Positions 9,141 through 16,826 of a DNA stretch of 40,317 nucleotides are shown in pieces. The notes below the pieces were generated by a model that was not told the origin of the DNA, ran no database searches, and was given only the letters and a program-made list of their open reading frames with translations. The stretch covers positions 1 to 40,317 of the forward strand of contig NZ_LWMW01000092.1 of the NCBI RefSeq assembly GCF_001639285.1, given 5' to 3'. This stretch comes from Methanobrevibacter cuticularis. Its GTDB lineage: Archaea > Methanobacteriota > Methanobacteria > Methanobacteriales > Methanobacteriaceae. Position numbers and translations under genes: made by a program. Positions within the stretch are counted from its first letter, which is position 1, and the number at the start of each line of letters is the position of its first letter.

Positions 9141-10052
9141 ATGGTGGTTTATTTGCTATCTTCTGTACAAAAAGAAATATTACAAACTTTAATTAATCTA
9201 TATCAATCTTCTAATGGGAAATCCATTAAAGGAGAAGATATAGCTGAAGTTATGAATAGAAATCCAGGAACCATAAGGAATCAGATGCAAGCTCTTAGAA
9301 GTTTAGGCCTATCTAAAGGAGTTCCAGGTCCAAGAGGAGGGTATAAACCAACCATTGAAGCTTATCATACTTTAAATGTTTCAGTCACTGATAGTGAATC
9401 TACAGTTCCTATTTTTAAAGATAATGAAGAACTTGAAGATGTTTCTGTTGCTAAAATTGAATTTACAAGTGTTCCTAATCCTGGAGAATGTGAAGCAGCT
9501 ATTAAAATTTTAGGAAGTATTAAAGAGCTAGATTTGGGTGATATAATTAGAATAGGTCCAACACCTGTTAACAATCTAGGAGTTATTGGTGAAATTGTAG
9601 GAAGGGATGATATGGATAATATTCTACTTTTAGATACCACTACAATACGAAGTATTCCTAAAAAAACTGTGTATGATATTGCAAGTTTGGATTTAGTTTT
9701 ACTAAAACCAACTGATACTATAAAAGAGGCAGCTAATACTTTATCAAAAGAAACTATTGATGGAGCTCCAGTAATTGAAAATAATTCTGTTATTGGAATT
9801 TTAACCTTAACTGATATAGTTAGAGCAATAGCTAATTCTGAAGAAAATCTAAAGGTTAAAGATGCAATGCAAAAAGAGGTTGTTACTGTAAATAAAGATA
9901 CAAAAATAGCTAATGCTATTGAAATCATGCATAATAAGGATATTGGAAGATTGATACTGGTTAATAAAAATAATGATCCTGTTGGTATCATAACAAGAAC
10001 AGACATAGTTAATTCAGTAACTAATCTCGAAGAATTCCCTATTGTTCAATAA
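9141..10052 (+). CDS. Transcriptional regulator with N-terminal HTH and C-terminal CBS pair (COG2524-like)
   Basis: Residues 5-75 form a winged helix-turn-helix (SVQKEILQTLINLYQSSNGK, then IAEVMNRNPGTIRNQMQALR, GVPGPRGGYKPT). The middle, about 95-185, is a beta-rich region of unknown role. Residues 185-300 hold two CBS motifs (ETIDGAPVIENNSVIGILTL and KDIGRLILVNKNNDPVGIIT). CBS pairs bind adenosyl ligands, so this is probably a DNA-binding regulator sensing an adenine nucleotide or S-adenosylmethionine; the ligand is inferred only from the family. The first in-frame ATG is 9141, but a GGTGG at 9144-9148 and the family start LLSSVQKEI suggest TTG 9153 may be the true start. It lies right behind the 15-copy repeat, which must hold its promoter region. 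Confidence 0.88.
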   Translation: MVVYLLSSVQKEILQTLINLYQSSNGKSIKGEDIAEVMNRNPGTIRNQMQALRSLGLSKGVPGPRGGYKPTIEAYHTLNVSVTDSESTVPIFKDNEELEDVSVAKIEFTSVPNPGECEAAIKILGSIKELDLGDIIRIGPTPVNNLGVIGEIVGRDDMDNILLLDTTTIRSIPKKTVYDIASLDLVLLKPTDTIKEAANTLSKETIDGAPVIENNSVIGILTLTDIVRAIANSEENLKVKDAMQKEVVTVNKDTKIANAIEIMHNKDIGRLILVNKNNDPVGIITRTDIVNSVTNLEEFPIVQ

Positions 10053-10182
10053 AGGATTTACTGTACTTTAACTATCTTTTCTATACTTTATATTTTAATG
10101 GTAAGTTTAATCATATTTTTTATTATAATCATTATTCACCTAATATTCTATTTTTATAATATTTATAAGATTTAGTGATTCT

Positions 10183-10437
10183 ATGAATAAGGACTTGAAC
10201 GACTTAAATAATAAAATAGTTGAAATTTTGGAAAAAAACAATATAAAACCTATTATATCTGGAGACGCTTCATTTATTGAAACAATTAGAATTTATGAAG
10301 AAGAAAAAATTGAAACTATATTGACTGAACTTGAATCTCTTTTTAAAAGATACAAGTCATATTCTCTTAATCATACTTCTGTTAGTTCTTGTTGTTCTCC
10401 TTATTATTATGAAATTAGATTTAAAATAGAACTATAA
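10183..10437 (+). CDS. Small protein of unknown function
   Basis: 84 residues, soluble, with a helical acidic N-terminal half (LNDLNNKIVEILEKNNIKP) and a C-terminal half ending SCCSPYYYEIRFKIEL. Two adjacent cysteines and a Tyr run near the end are the only notable features. I do not recognise a family. It lies 130 bases after the HTH-CBS gene and 200 bases before deoxyhypusine synthase, same strand. ATG 10183 is the only plausible start. Codon use matches neighbouring real genes and the frame is clean, so it is probably expressed. Confidence 0.6.
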   Translation: MNKDLNDLNNKIVEILEKNNIKPIISGDASFIETIRIYEEEKIETILTELESLFKRYKSYSLNHTSVSSCCSPYYYEIRFKIEL

Positions 10438-10638
10438 AATTTAAGATAATGGTTGAATGTTTAAGATAATATTATGGAATATAGAAACATAAATTTTCAG
10501 AATTTTAAAGTAGTATGAATGGTTATTTTTATTTATTAATTATTTCTTAAGTCAATTTTGAATAAAATATTTATTTTTTATAAGTAAAGTTTATTTTTTA
10601 TAAGTAGCAAATTTGAATGTTAATCAGATGGTATCATC

Positions 10639-11592
10639 ATGAATGTTAATCAAATGAATGTTAAAAGAGATATGAAAATCAATGAGCTGATGGAAGAGTT
10701 TTCTGCTTCAGGGGTTTTAGGTGCTGGAAGAGTTGGAAGATCCTGTGAACTTTTGGCTAATATGCTTGAAGAGGAAAACATGAGTATTTTCATGAGTGTA
10801 GCTGGTCCTTTAGTTCCAGGAGGACTTCGAAATATAATAGCTAGCATGATTAAAAACAAACAAATCGATGTTCTAGTTACAAGTGGAGCTAATATAACCC
10901 ATGATCTTCTTGAATCATTTGGTGGAAAACACTATAGGAATTATGGTTTTGATGATGAAGAGCTAAATGAAGCAGGAATGGGTCGCATTGGAGATATTTA
11001 CACAAAATCTAATGATTTTGAAGTTTTTGAAACGAAAATAACTGAAATAATCTCTAAAATAGCTATTAAACTCACTAATCCCAATAATAGTGGAAATAAA
11101 CCAAATATAATTTCTATTTCTAATTTTTTATATGAGGTAGGTTCTTTGATTGATGATGAAAATTCTATATTAAAATTAGCTGCTGAAAATCAGATTCCTA
11201 TATTTGCTCCTGGTTTGATTGATAGTATGTTAGGATTACAGCTATGGATGTTTACTCAGGAAAATGATCTTGTTTTAGATGCACTTGCAGATATGCATGA
11301 CTTCTCTGATATAGTATTTGAATCTCCAAAGGTAGGGGCTATTATATTGGGAGGAGGCCTTCCAAAACATTATACATTGGCATCTAATCTTTTAAGAGGA
11401 GGTTTGGATGCAGCTATTCAAATAACCATGGATAGAAGCGAAACTGGTAGCTTAAGTGGTGCTCCACTTGAAGAAGCTAAATCATGGTCAAAAGCTAAAT
11501 GTGGTTCGAATTTAGTTTCAGTAGTTGGAGATGTAACTATTTTGTTTCCCTTAATTTTAGCTGGTGCTTTGGATAAAATTACTAGTAAATAG
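10639..11592 (+). CDS. dys: Deoxyhypusine synthase
   Basis: Transfers the aminobutyl group of spermidine to a lysine of translation factor aIF5A, using NAD. Residues 22-45 read SASGVLGAGRVGRSCELLAN, the family N-terminal signature. VLVTSGANITHDLLESFGGK is the NAD-binding block, and IFAPGLIDSMLGLQLWMF and VGAIILGGGLPKHYTLASNL are also conserved. The catalytic lysine is in EEAKSWSK, residue 285 of 317. Length fits archaeal enzymes. Four in-frame ATGs lie within the first 15 codons, and 10639 is taken as the first. The upstream bases repeat the coding start (AATGTTAATCA twice), so a small duplication has occurred at the start. Present in essentially all Archaea, it is likely essential. Confidence 0.95.
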   Translation: MNVNQMNVKRDMKINELMEEFSASGVLGAGRVGRSCELLANMLEEENMSIFMSVAGPLVPGGLRNIIASMIKNKQIDVLVTSGANITHDLLESFGGKHYRNYGFDDEELNEAGMGRIGDIYTKSNDFEVFETKITEIISKIAIKLTNPNNSGNKPNIISISNFLYEVGSLIDDENSILKLAAENQIPIFAPGLIDSMLGLQLWMFTQENDLVLDALADMHDFSDIVFESPKVGAIILGGGLPKHYTLASNLLRGGLDAAIQITMDRSETGSLSGAPLEEAKSWSKAKCGSNLVSVVGDVTILFPLILAGALDKITSK

Positions 11593-12414
11593 ACTATCAA
11601 TTTAATGATGATGATAATAATAATAGTTTTTTTGTTTATTTGAGTACAATTTTATTTAAAATATTTGTTTTTTGGAATCATGGCCAAAGGCTAAATTTTA
11701 AAATATTAAATATTTCTAATTGTGTATTTAAAAATAACAATTTTAGTAAGGAGATTCATTATATTTCTCTAATTGCAATGATATTATTAATAAGTATATA
11801 CTTAGTAATTCCTATCCTTCCATAGAAATGAGAGGTAGTGTTACATAAATATGGATATATCTCTTAGAAAATTTTTCATATTCATTAAAAATTTATCCAT
11901 CAGCAGAATTTTAGACAAAACCGATAATCATGATCTTGTGGGAGGTATTAGCTATTTTTATAAGTATAATATTTGATAAAAACTTCTCAAAATTATAATA
12001 TTTTTAGATATTCATTTTAATCATTATCTTTATAAATATTAAAAGATGTAGAAAACTCATTGTATGTAACAATATTCAATTGTATATATTATTGAATGTA
12101 AAAATAGTCAAAGGCATGTGAATTTGAATATAAACTTATATTAATATATAAAATTATTATGTGGAAGTATGAATTTGAGAAAATTAATTTTCTACAAGAT
12201 TCTATCTATTAATGTGTTTTTCATCTCTTTTTTGCTGCTATTAGTGAATTTTATTTTCAATTTGATTGATTAGTCTTTGAAAGATTTGAATAAAATAAAT
12301 GATTTATATATTTAAATAGATTTTTTATTGAAACATGTTGTTTTTAAAAAATAAATAAACATTTTCTATAATTAAAACCATGAAATTTAATATTTTTATT
12401 AAAATTAATAATAT
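11593..12414. other. 820-bp gene-poor spacer
   Basis: Mostly A/T. A 61-codon hydrophobic frame from 11640 and a 41-codon frame 11851-11976 (MDISLRKFFIFIKNL...) exist, but neither has a ribosome binding site or recognisable features. ATCATGGCCAAAGGC at 11677-11691 loosely resembles the terminal repeat of the MITE at 18428 and may be chance. No RNA gene was recognised. Confidence 0.45.
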
Positions 12415-12624
12415 TTACTTTTGTTTACTTATATGTCTTTGATATTTTACTGCATCATCGTAAATATCATCAACGGTCATGCCTTTATATAAATCTCTTC
12501 TCCATTCAGTGTAATCAAAATTGTCTCTTTTTATTGTTGCTATAAATCTTTCAGCATCAACTATTCCTAATTTTTTAACAAGAATATCCATGCCTTCAGT
12601 TCTAATAACTATTTCCGATTTCAT
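12415..12624 (-). CDS. Antitoxin partner of a PIN-domain toxin
   Basis: 69 residues: MKSEIVIRTEGMDILVKKLG, then VDAERFIATIKRDNFDYTEW and a short acidic-to-basic tail. The motif of G-M-(D/E)-x-L-x-K-x-L-G followed by ERFI and FDYT(E/K)W is typical of small antitoxins that travel with PIN toxins of the LDTCCYNRPFD type. It starts 2 bases after the stop of the toxin remnant, so the two are co-transcribed with the toxin first. Because the toxin N-terminus is broken, this antitoxin may be a leftover. The assignment rests on pattern memory and the pairing. Confidence 0.65.
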   Translation of the reverse strand: MKSEIVIRTEGMDILVKKLGIVDAERFIATIKRDNFDYTEWRRDLYKGMTVDDIYDDAVKYQRHISKQK

Positions 12625-12626
12625 TT

Positions 12627-13059
12627 TTATTCTTCTATAATTTTAATAAAATTCATTGGATTTATAATGTTAATTTTTTTTATATTTTTATTTATTAATT
12701 TATAGTCTGTAGTTAAAAAATAGTCACATTTGCTAAATATGGCACATGCAATGTGTAAGGCATCCTTAGGTTTTATATTTAATTTTTCTAATTCTTTTCC
12801 TTTATTTCTAATTTCTTCATGAAAATCACAGAATTCTGTTGCTATATCTTTCCATAGTTGAATTTTATCTTTCTTTTCATTATAAGGATGATCTTTATTT
12901 TCATAGTCTAACATGAAAGACCATACTAATTCATATTCTTTGTTTCGTATTTTGTTTTGAACATATAACTTAGATTTAGTTTCTAATTCAATTTTTACTT
13001 GATTTTGATTATCAAAAGGTCTGTTATAACAGCAAGTATCTAGATAAACTTTCTGTCAT
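12627..13059 (-). pseudogene. PIN-domain toxin gene (VapC-like), frameshifted at its N-terminus
   Basis: Downstream of the ATG at 12912-12914 there is a clean 95-codon frame with PIN motifs KDALHIACAI and DYFLTTDYKL. The same frame continues upstream and encodes KVYLDTCCYNRPFDNQNQ, the N-terminal PIN block carrying the first catalytic Asp, but has no start codon before an in-frame TGA at about 13061. An ATG at 13057-13059 begins MTE in another frame. Two missing A's in the GAAAG run would join it to KVYLDT and restore a PIN toxin of about 145 residues. As read, the protein is either dead or a truncated form from the internal ATG lacking the catalytic Asp. A homopolymer sequencing error is the main alternative. 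Confidence 0.75.
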
Positions 13060-13126
13060 TCTCTCATTTTTAAGATTTAATAAATAATATTGAATATTAA
13101 TCTTCATATTATATTAATTTTACTTT

Positions 13127-13215
13127 TTAATGTTTATAGTTTTCATAACACTCATTATTAATCACCAATTATATTCTATGTTTTTATATTATATATTTTT
13201 ATTCATAGAAAATAA
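13127..13215 (-). pseudogene. Truncated copy of the antitoxin start and promoter region found at 16592
   Basis: On the minus strand this region begins an ORF MSVMKTINIKK and stops at once. The antitoxin at 16295-16591 begins MSVMKTIKIKD. The bases around it, including ATTATTAATCACCAATTATA and the following AT-rich promoter, match 16565-16655 almost base for base. So this is a duplicated promoter plus about 10 codons of an antitoxin whose body has been lost. Confidence 0.75.
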
Positions 13216-13230
13216 GCTATTGCCAAAAAA

Positions 13231-13329
13231 TTAAGTATCTTGTACATGAAAATGTATAATAACTTAAGTATCTTGTACATGAAAATGTATAATAACTTAA
13301 GTATCTTGTACATGAAAATGTATAATAAC
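13231..13329. repeat. 33-bp tandem repeat, 3 copies, each with a TACAT-N4-ATGTA operator
   Basis: Units start at 13231, 13264 and 13297 and are identical. Each contains the palindrome TACAT-GAAA-ATGTA (first copy at 13243-13256). A related array is at 16669-16757. Arrayed palindromes in a toxin-antitoxin promoter region are likely antitoxin binding sites; this is inference from position. Confidence 0.8.
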
Positions 13330-13444
13330 TTAAGTGTTTTATATATCATATAAATTTATGATAATGAAAGTTTATTTCTATAAAAAATACAATTATTAAT
13401 AATACAACTTTTTTCTTGAATATGGAAAAGAAGGGTATGAAGCT

Positions 13445-13697
13445 ATGACACTTGTAGAAACAAAAATTAAAAATGGAAGATAAATATTTAAAGCAGATTG
13501 AAAAAGAAGCTGAAAAAGAAGGAAGCTCTATTCCTGAATTTATAAAAGATGCTATAAATATGAAACTTCAAAGTAAAAAAATTAAGAAATCTAAATTGAG
13601 TTTTAAAGATTTAGCTGGTAGATACACTACTGATAAGCCTTTTAGCGTTGTTGAAGATAAAAGAAAACTAAGAAATGGAGAACTATATAATCACTAA
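13445..13697 (+). pseudogene. RHH-type antitoxin gene with a probable frameshift
   Basis: A frame from ATG 13473 encodes 74 residues, MEDKYLKQIEKEAEKEGSSI then PEFIKDAINMKLQSKK, the helical core of a ribbon-helix-helix antitoxin. The RHH beta strand that should precede it (MTLVETKIK) is encoded from ATG 13445 in another frame, which hits TAA twelve codons later. A single-base change in the run of A's at 13470-13474 would join them. Without the strand the protein cannot form the DNA-binding sheet. Alternatively the short form is real. The 3' end overlaps the truncated VapC by 23 bases. Confidence 0.6.
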
Positions 13698-13977
13698 TAC
13701 AGTTCTAACTGAAACAATAAATTTAGTTATAAAAAGACTAAATAGAAATACAAAAGCAATAAATGAAGTATATGAGACTATAACATCCGAATTTACTATT
13801 ATTTATGAAAATAAAGAGCTAATCCAACGATCAATAGAAACATTAATTAGATATAAAGCTACTTTTGGATTAGCTGATGCATTAAGTATAGAAGTAATGA
13901 AAGAATTAAACATATATGAAATATTTAGCTTTGACGATGACTTTGACAATAAAGAACGTATTGTCTGGGTGCACTAA
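13675..13977 (+). pseudogene. Truncated VapC-type PIN toxin lacking the first catalytic Asp
   Basis: 100 residues, starting MENYIITNTVLTETINLVIK. The conserved PIN residues Glu (TET), Asp (LADALSIEVM) and the terminal FSFDDDFD are present, but the usual first 30 or so residues with the (F/L)VDTS-type Asp are missing. The intact VapC at 14435 is 130 residues and shares the FSFDDDFD end. The 23-base overlap with the antitoxin frame suggests an internal deletion removed the antitoxin end and toxin start together. Without the first Asp, RNase activity is not expected. Confidence 0.7.
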
Positions 13978-14204
13978 AAAAATTAATTATTATATGTTCT
14001 TTTATATTATTCTAATTTTTCCCTAAATTCACAGTCTATATATTCTTTTGAAAAAGTTAAGGCTAAATAAATTGGATTTTCATATTGATATCTAAAAAAG
14101 TTATGAAAATATTGATTGGAATTAAAAATTTTTACCTAATAATTTATAATACCTAAAATTATATATATTACCTAAGATAAAAAGAATATTAGGAGGATAC
14201 AAAA

Positions 14205-14435
14205 ATGGTTTCAACAAAAGTATATAAAGGTTTCCAAACTGTCGTACCTGCAAAAATAAGAAAAGAATTCAACATCAAAGAAGAAGACGTCTTAGAATGG
14301 AAAACAAATAAAAATGAAATAATATTAACCAAAAAAGAAAAAAATGAGCTATCTTCAATAGTAGGGATAATAAGCGATGAAAAATTAGATTCAGTAGAAG
14401 CCACTAAAAAAGCTGGAATGGGAGAGAAAATTTAA
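14205..14435 (+). CDS. AbrB-family antitoxin (VapB-like)
   Basis: 76 residues; the N-terminal 45 are a swapped-hairpin AbrB/MazE DNA-binding domain (STKVYKGFQTVVPAKIRKEF followed by NIKEEDVLEWK). The C-terminal tail (about 46-76) is the acidic/helical part that wraps the toxin. A strong AGGAGGAT ribosome binding site lies at 14190-14197. The stop codon overlaps the vapC start by one base (TAATG), so the two are translationally coupled. It should neutralise the VapC product and repress its own promoter. This is the only intact toxin-antitoxin pair in the 12.4-16.6 kb island. Confidence 0.88.
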   Translation: MVSTKVYKGFQTVVPAKIRKEFNIKEEDVLEWKTNKNEIILTKKEKNELSSIVGIISDEKLDSVEATKKAGMGEKI

Positions 14436-14827
14436 TGATATTGGTCGATAGTAATTTTTTCATTGCTTTAATGAATGATAAGGACCAATATCATGAAAAA
14501 GCTAAAAAATTAGCAAATGACATCATGAAAGAAAATAATAAAATAGTCTCTTTATTAATGGTTTCTGAAGCTATAGCAAGTATAGCTAAGAGAAAAAATG
14601 GAGAAATAGCAAACAAACTATACAATGTCATAGTAGATAATTTTGAAATATACTATCCTAAAAAAGAAGATATTGAAGAATCAATGGAATTAGTTCTAAA
14701 ATATGGTGGTAATTTATCATTAGCCGATTGTTTGGCAATTCAAATAATGAAAAAAAGAAAAATAATCAATATTTTCAGTTTCGACGATGATTTTGATAGA
14801 GTAAGTGGGATTATCCGAATACATTAG
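14435..14827 (+). CDS. vapC: VapC-family PIN-domain ribonuclease toxin
   Basis: 130 residues with all four acidic positions of a PIN nuclease: Asp5 (MILVDSNFFI), Glu45 (VSEAIASIAK), Asp98 (SLADCLAIQIM) and Asp117-119 (FSFDDDFD). VapC toxins are Mg-dependent RNases that cut tRNA or rRNA and stop translation when not bound by antitoxin; the target here is unknown. The length is standard. It overlaps the AbrB antitoxin by one base. The truncated VapC at 13675 shares its C-terminal FSFDDDFD motif and may derive from a related cassette. Confidence 0.9.
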   Translation: MILVDSNFFIALMNDKDQYHEKAKKLANDIMKENNKIVSLLMVSEAIASIAKRKNGEIANKLYNVIVDNFEIYYPKKEDIEESMELVLKYGGNLSLADCLAIQIMKKRKIINIFSFDDDFDRVSGIIRIH

Positions 14828-14940
14828 GAATAGTGATTAAGATTAAAAATAGTATTCTAAAACTATAAATTAGAATTTTAGTCTTTAATTCAGAAAAACA
14901 GATAGTACAGATATTCAATACATCTGTACTTCTTGTAAAA

Positions 14941-15069
14941 ATCCATTATTTAACTGTTGCTTGTCCGAATAGGGATTGTGATGATTTTGGTAAAATAGCT
15001 AATGAGAATGTTCGTGGTAATGATACATATCAGACTAAAAATGTCAATAAAATTGTGGAAGTTGAATAA
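14941..15069 (+). pseudogene. Transposase zinc-finger remnant (IS1-like)
   Basis: One frame reads IHYLTVACPNRDCDDFGKIA then NENVRGNDTYQTK and stops at 15067-15069. CPNxDCxxFGKxxxxN-(I/V)-x..TYxTK is the pattern of the N-terminal zinc ribbon of IS1-like transposases of methanogens. No start, no second CxxC after it and no catalytic part are present. It overlaps the next frame, so only the first 100 bases or so are truly transposase-derived. Confidence 0.45.
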
Positions 15070-15400
15070 TAAAGAGCTACTTACAACAGTATATTTTGAT
15101 TTTTATCCAAGTAGTTACATAAATTTTTCTAGTGATGGAAAATATTTGATTGTAGGATTTTTTGTTTTTAAATTAGAAAACATTGAAAAAGGAATAGCTA
15201 TTGTAACTCCTATTTATGAATTAGACAAGAATATATCTCTTAAATGTATTTACTGCAATGAAGAATTTAATATTAATGAAGAAGATTTAGGTTCTATTAT
15301 TAAATGCTTTAAATGTAGTAAAAAACTTAATGTTAATTCATTCACGGGAAATAAAAAACAGAAAAAAGGATTTTTAAGTAAATTGTTTGGAAAAAAATAA
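15002..15400 (+). pseudogene. WD40-repeat/zinc-ribbon protein fragment
   Basis: From ATG 15041 the frame reads MSIKLWKLNNKELLTTVYF and SSYINFSSDGKYLIVGFFVF, the shape of a WD40 blade (KLWxLNNKELL ... FSSDGKYLIVG). A zinc ribbon (CIYCNEEF and CFKCSKKL, about residues 75-105) and a Lys-rich tail KKGFLSKLFGKK follow. A WD40 propeller needs several blades and only one remains, so this is the 3' end of a larger gene. The transposase scrap upstream suggests an insertion or deletion removed the front. The C-terminal 90 residues might still be expressed from an internal start. Confidence 0.5.
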
Positions 15401-15657
15401 TGTTGTAATATCTCTGATTTAATCACTAATTTATGTTTTTAGGGATTGTATGTGAAAATGATCAAGAGTGATTCATATAGTTCAAATTTGAACTGTTATA
15501 TTGTTTTTCATGACTTTTGTATTGCTTATTATGTAATTTAATGGATTTTTCATAGATTCAAAAAAATTGAAGTTGTTTTATGAAAAATTGAAAAAAGATT
15601 AACTTTCAAATTTGAATAACATATTAATTAAAATCAAGATGGATTAAGGATTAAATA

Positions 15658-15990
15658 TTATAATTTCCAGTCTTCGGCTATTTTTTTAACACATTCTTTT
15701 AAAGTACCGTCTTTTATAATTATGACTTTACTTTTATGGGGATATTGAAGAGAACAATCTTTGTAATCATCATCATAAACTGCTATTCGATATAGAAGTT
15801 CGTCTTTTCCTTCAAATATATTGGATTCATGATAAATATAAACCCAGTTTCTATAATATCTAATTTTTGTAATAGATTTTTTAAGTTTTGGAATTTTAGA
15901 TATTTCATTTTTAATTGTTTCTATTAATTTTTCTTTCTCATATCCTTCTAACCTTTTAGGAGTTCCATAATATAAAATCTTTTTAGCCAT
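15658..15990 (-). CDS. Hypothetical protein
   Basis: 110 residues, soluble and Lys/Tyr-rich: MAKKILYYGTPKRLEGYEKE, a middle of IRYYRNWVYIYHESNIF and an end of LKECVKKIAEDWKL. I recognise no family. It lies 38 bases downstream of the broken RelE-like toxin on the same strand, so it belongs to the antitoxin transcript. A strong start is seen (ATG 15990), with AAAGATGAT upstream. It may be an accessory gene of the toxin-antitoxin locus or an unrelated passenger. Confidence 0.55.
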   Translation of the reverse strand: MAKKILYYGTPKRLEGYEKEKLIETIKNEISKIPKLKKSITKIRYYRNWVYIYHESNIFEGKDELLYRIAVYDDDYKDCSLQYPHKSKVIIIKDGTLKECVKKIAEDWKL

Positions 15991-16028
15991 TAAATCATCT
16001 TTCCCATTATTGATAAATTACTAATATT

Positions 16029-16299
16029 TTATTTTTTATAAATATTGCTTCTTTTGCCTATTTTTAATATTTCTATTATTTTTTCATCTTCTAATATTAT
16101 AAATATTATTTTATAATGTGTTTTTCTAATTTTTTGTTCTTTATCTTCAGTATTTTTTAAAAAATCAGCATTATGTGGATTGGTGATTAATTCTTCAATT
16201 CCTTTTAGAATTATATTTATCTTTTTTATTCTTTTTTTTATTATTTTTAGATAATTTAAGAAGATATTTTTTAACCTATGGTTTGATTATAAGATTATA
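16029..16299 (-). pseudogene. RelE/ParE-like toxin gene, disrupted by a stop and a frameshift
   Basis: Right after the antitoxin stop the minus strand reads YNLIIKP, then TAG, then VKKYLLKLSKNNKKK. In a second frame it continues KRIKKINIILKGIEELITNP, then FLKNTEDKEQKIRKTHYKII and ends EILKIGKRSNIYKK. Put together this is a complete RelE-type fold (N-terminal strand, two helices, then the HYKIIFIILEDEKIIEILKIGKR sheet; shown in parts). The frame changes in a run of eight A's. One nonsense codon plus one frameshift makes loss of function likely. The start codon is also missing. Confidence 0.75.
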
Positions 16300-16591
16300 A
16301 ACTAAGTTCTTTTCTAAGCTCATTAATATCAATTTTTATGCCTTTTTCTGTTTTAGCTTCTTCAAGGCTTTTTGTAAATTCTTCAGGTGTTTCACCAAAT
16401 TCATTAGCAACAAGTTCTATTGGTATTCCATTAGGATATTTTTTTCTATTTTCAATTATTTCATTTTCTTCAATTGTTTTTTCTAATGATTCATTAATGA
16501 TTGTTTCTTCACTTTTATTTTCCTTTTCAGCTAATTTTTTAAGGTCTTTAAACACACTATCTTTAATTTTTATAGTTTTCATAACACTCAT
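16295..16591 (-). CDS. Ribbon-helix-helix-type antitoxin
   Basis: 98 residues. MSVMKTIKIKDSVFKDLKKL then AEKENKSEETIINESLEK is a strand followed by two helices, an RHH-like DNA-binding unit. The remainder is acidic and probably contacts the toxin (GETPEEFTKSLEEAK). It directly precedes the broken RelE-like gene, overlapping its first codon. Start at ATG 16591, or at the second Met (residue 4). Upstream lie the TACAT-N4-ATGTA palindromes, likely its own operators. With its toxin dead, it may persist as a repressor; it also faces the AAA+ gene across the same operators. Confidence 0.7.
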   Translation of the reverse strand: MSVMKTIKIKDSVFKDLKKLAEKENKSEETIINESLEKTIEENEIIENRKKYPNGIPIELVANEFGETPEEFTKSLEEAKTEKGIKIDINELRKELSL

Positions 16592-16668
16592 TATTAATCA
16601 CCAATTATATTCAATGTTTTTATATTATATATTTTTATTCATAGAGAAATAGGCTATTGCAAAAACTT

Positions 16669-16757
16669 TAGTGTTTTATCATAAAAATGTATAATAACTT
16701 GAATATTTTATACATAACAATGTATAATAACTTAAATGTTTTATACATAAAATTGTA
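16669..16757. promoter_or_regulatory. Divergent promoter with arrayed TACAT-N4-(A/T)TGTA palindromes
   Basis: Three 33-bp units carry palindromes: one degenerate, TACAT-AACA-ATGTA at 16711-16724, and TACAT-AAAA-TTGTA at 16744-16757. They sit between the antitoxin (minus) and the AAA+ ATPase (plus) and match the array at 13231-13329. Probable binding sites of the RHH antitoxin, inferred from position. Confidence 0.55.
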
Positions 16758-16826
16758 TAGCTATTTATATAATGATAAACATAAATTTAATTAAGATATT
16801 AATTTTATAAAATGGGGAATGTTTAA

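Noticed and set aside
9365..10006. Long minus-strand open frame (213 codons) opposite the HTH-CBS gene
   Set aside because: It is the antisense shadow of a well-supported regulator, with a low-complexity Ser/Ile-rich translation and no ribosome binding site.
11677..11691. ATCATGGCCAAAGGC resembling the MITE end
   Set aside because: Only a partial match, with no partner inverted repeat or target duplication nearby.
11640..11825. 61-codon plus-strand frame after deoxyhypusine synthase
   Set aside because: No ribosome binding site, no motif, biased to Phe/Ile as expected of AT-rich random DNA, and a TTG-type start only.
13231..13329. CRISPR-like array
   Set aside because: Units are contiguous and identical with no unique spacers, so this is a plain tandem repeat. 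No other array in the window has a repeat-spacer structure.
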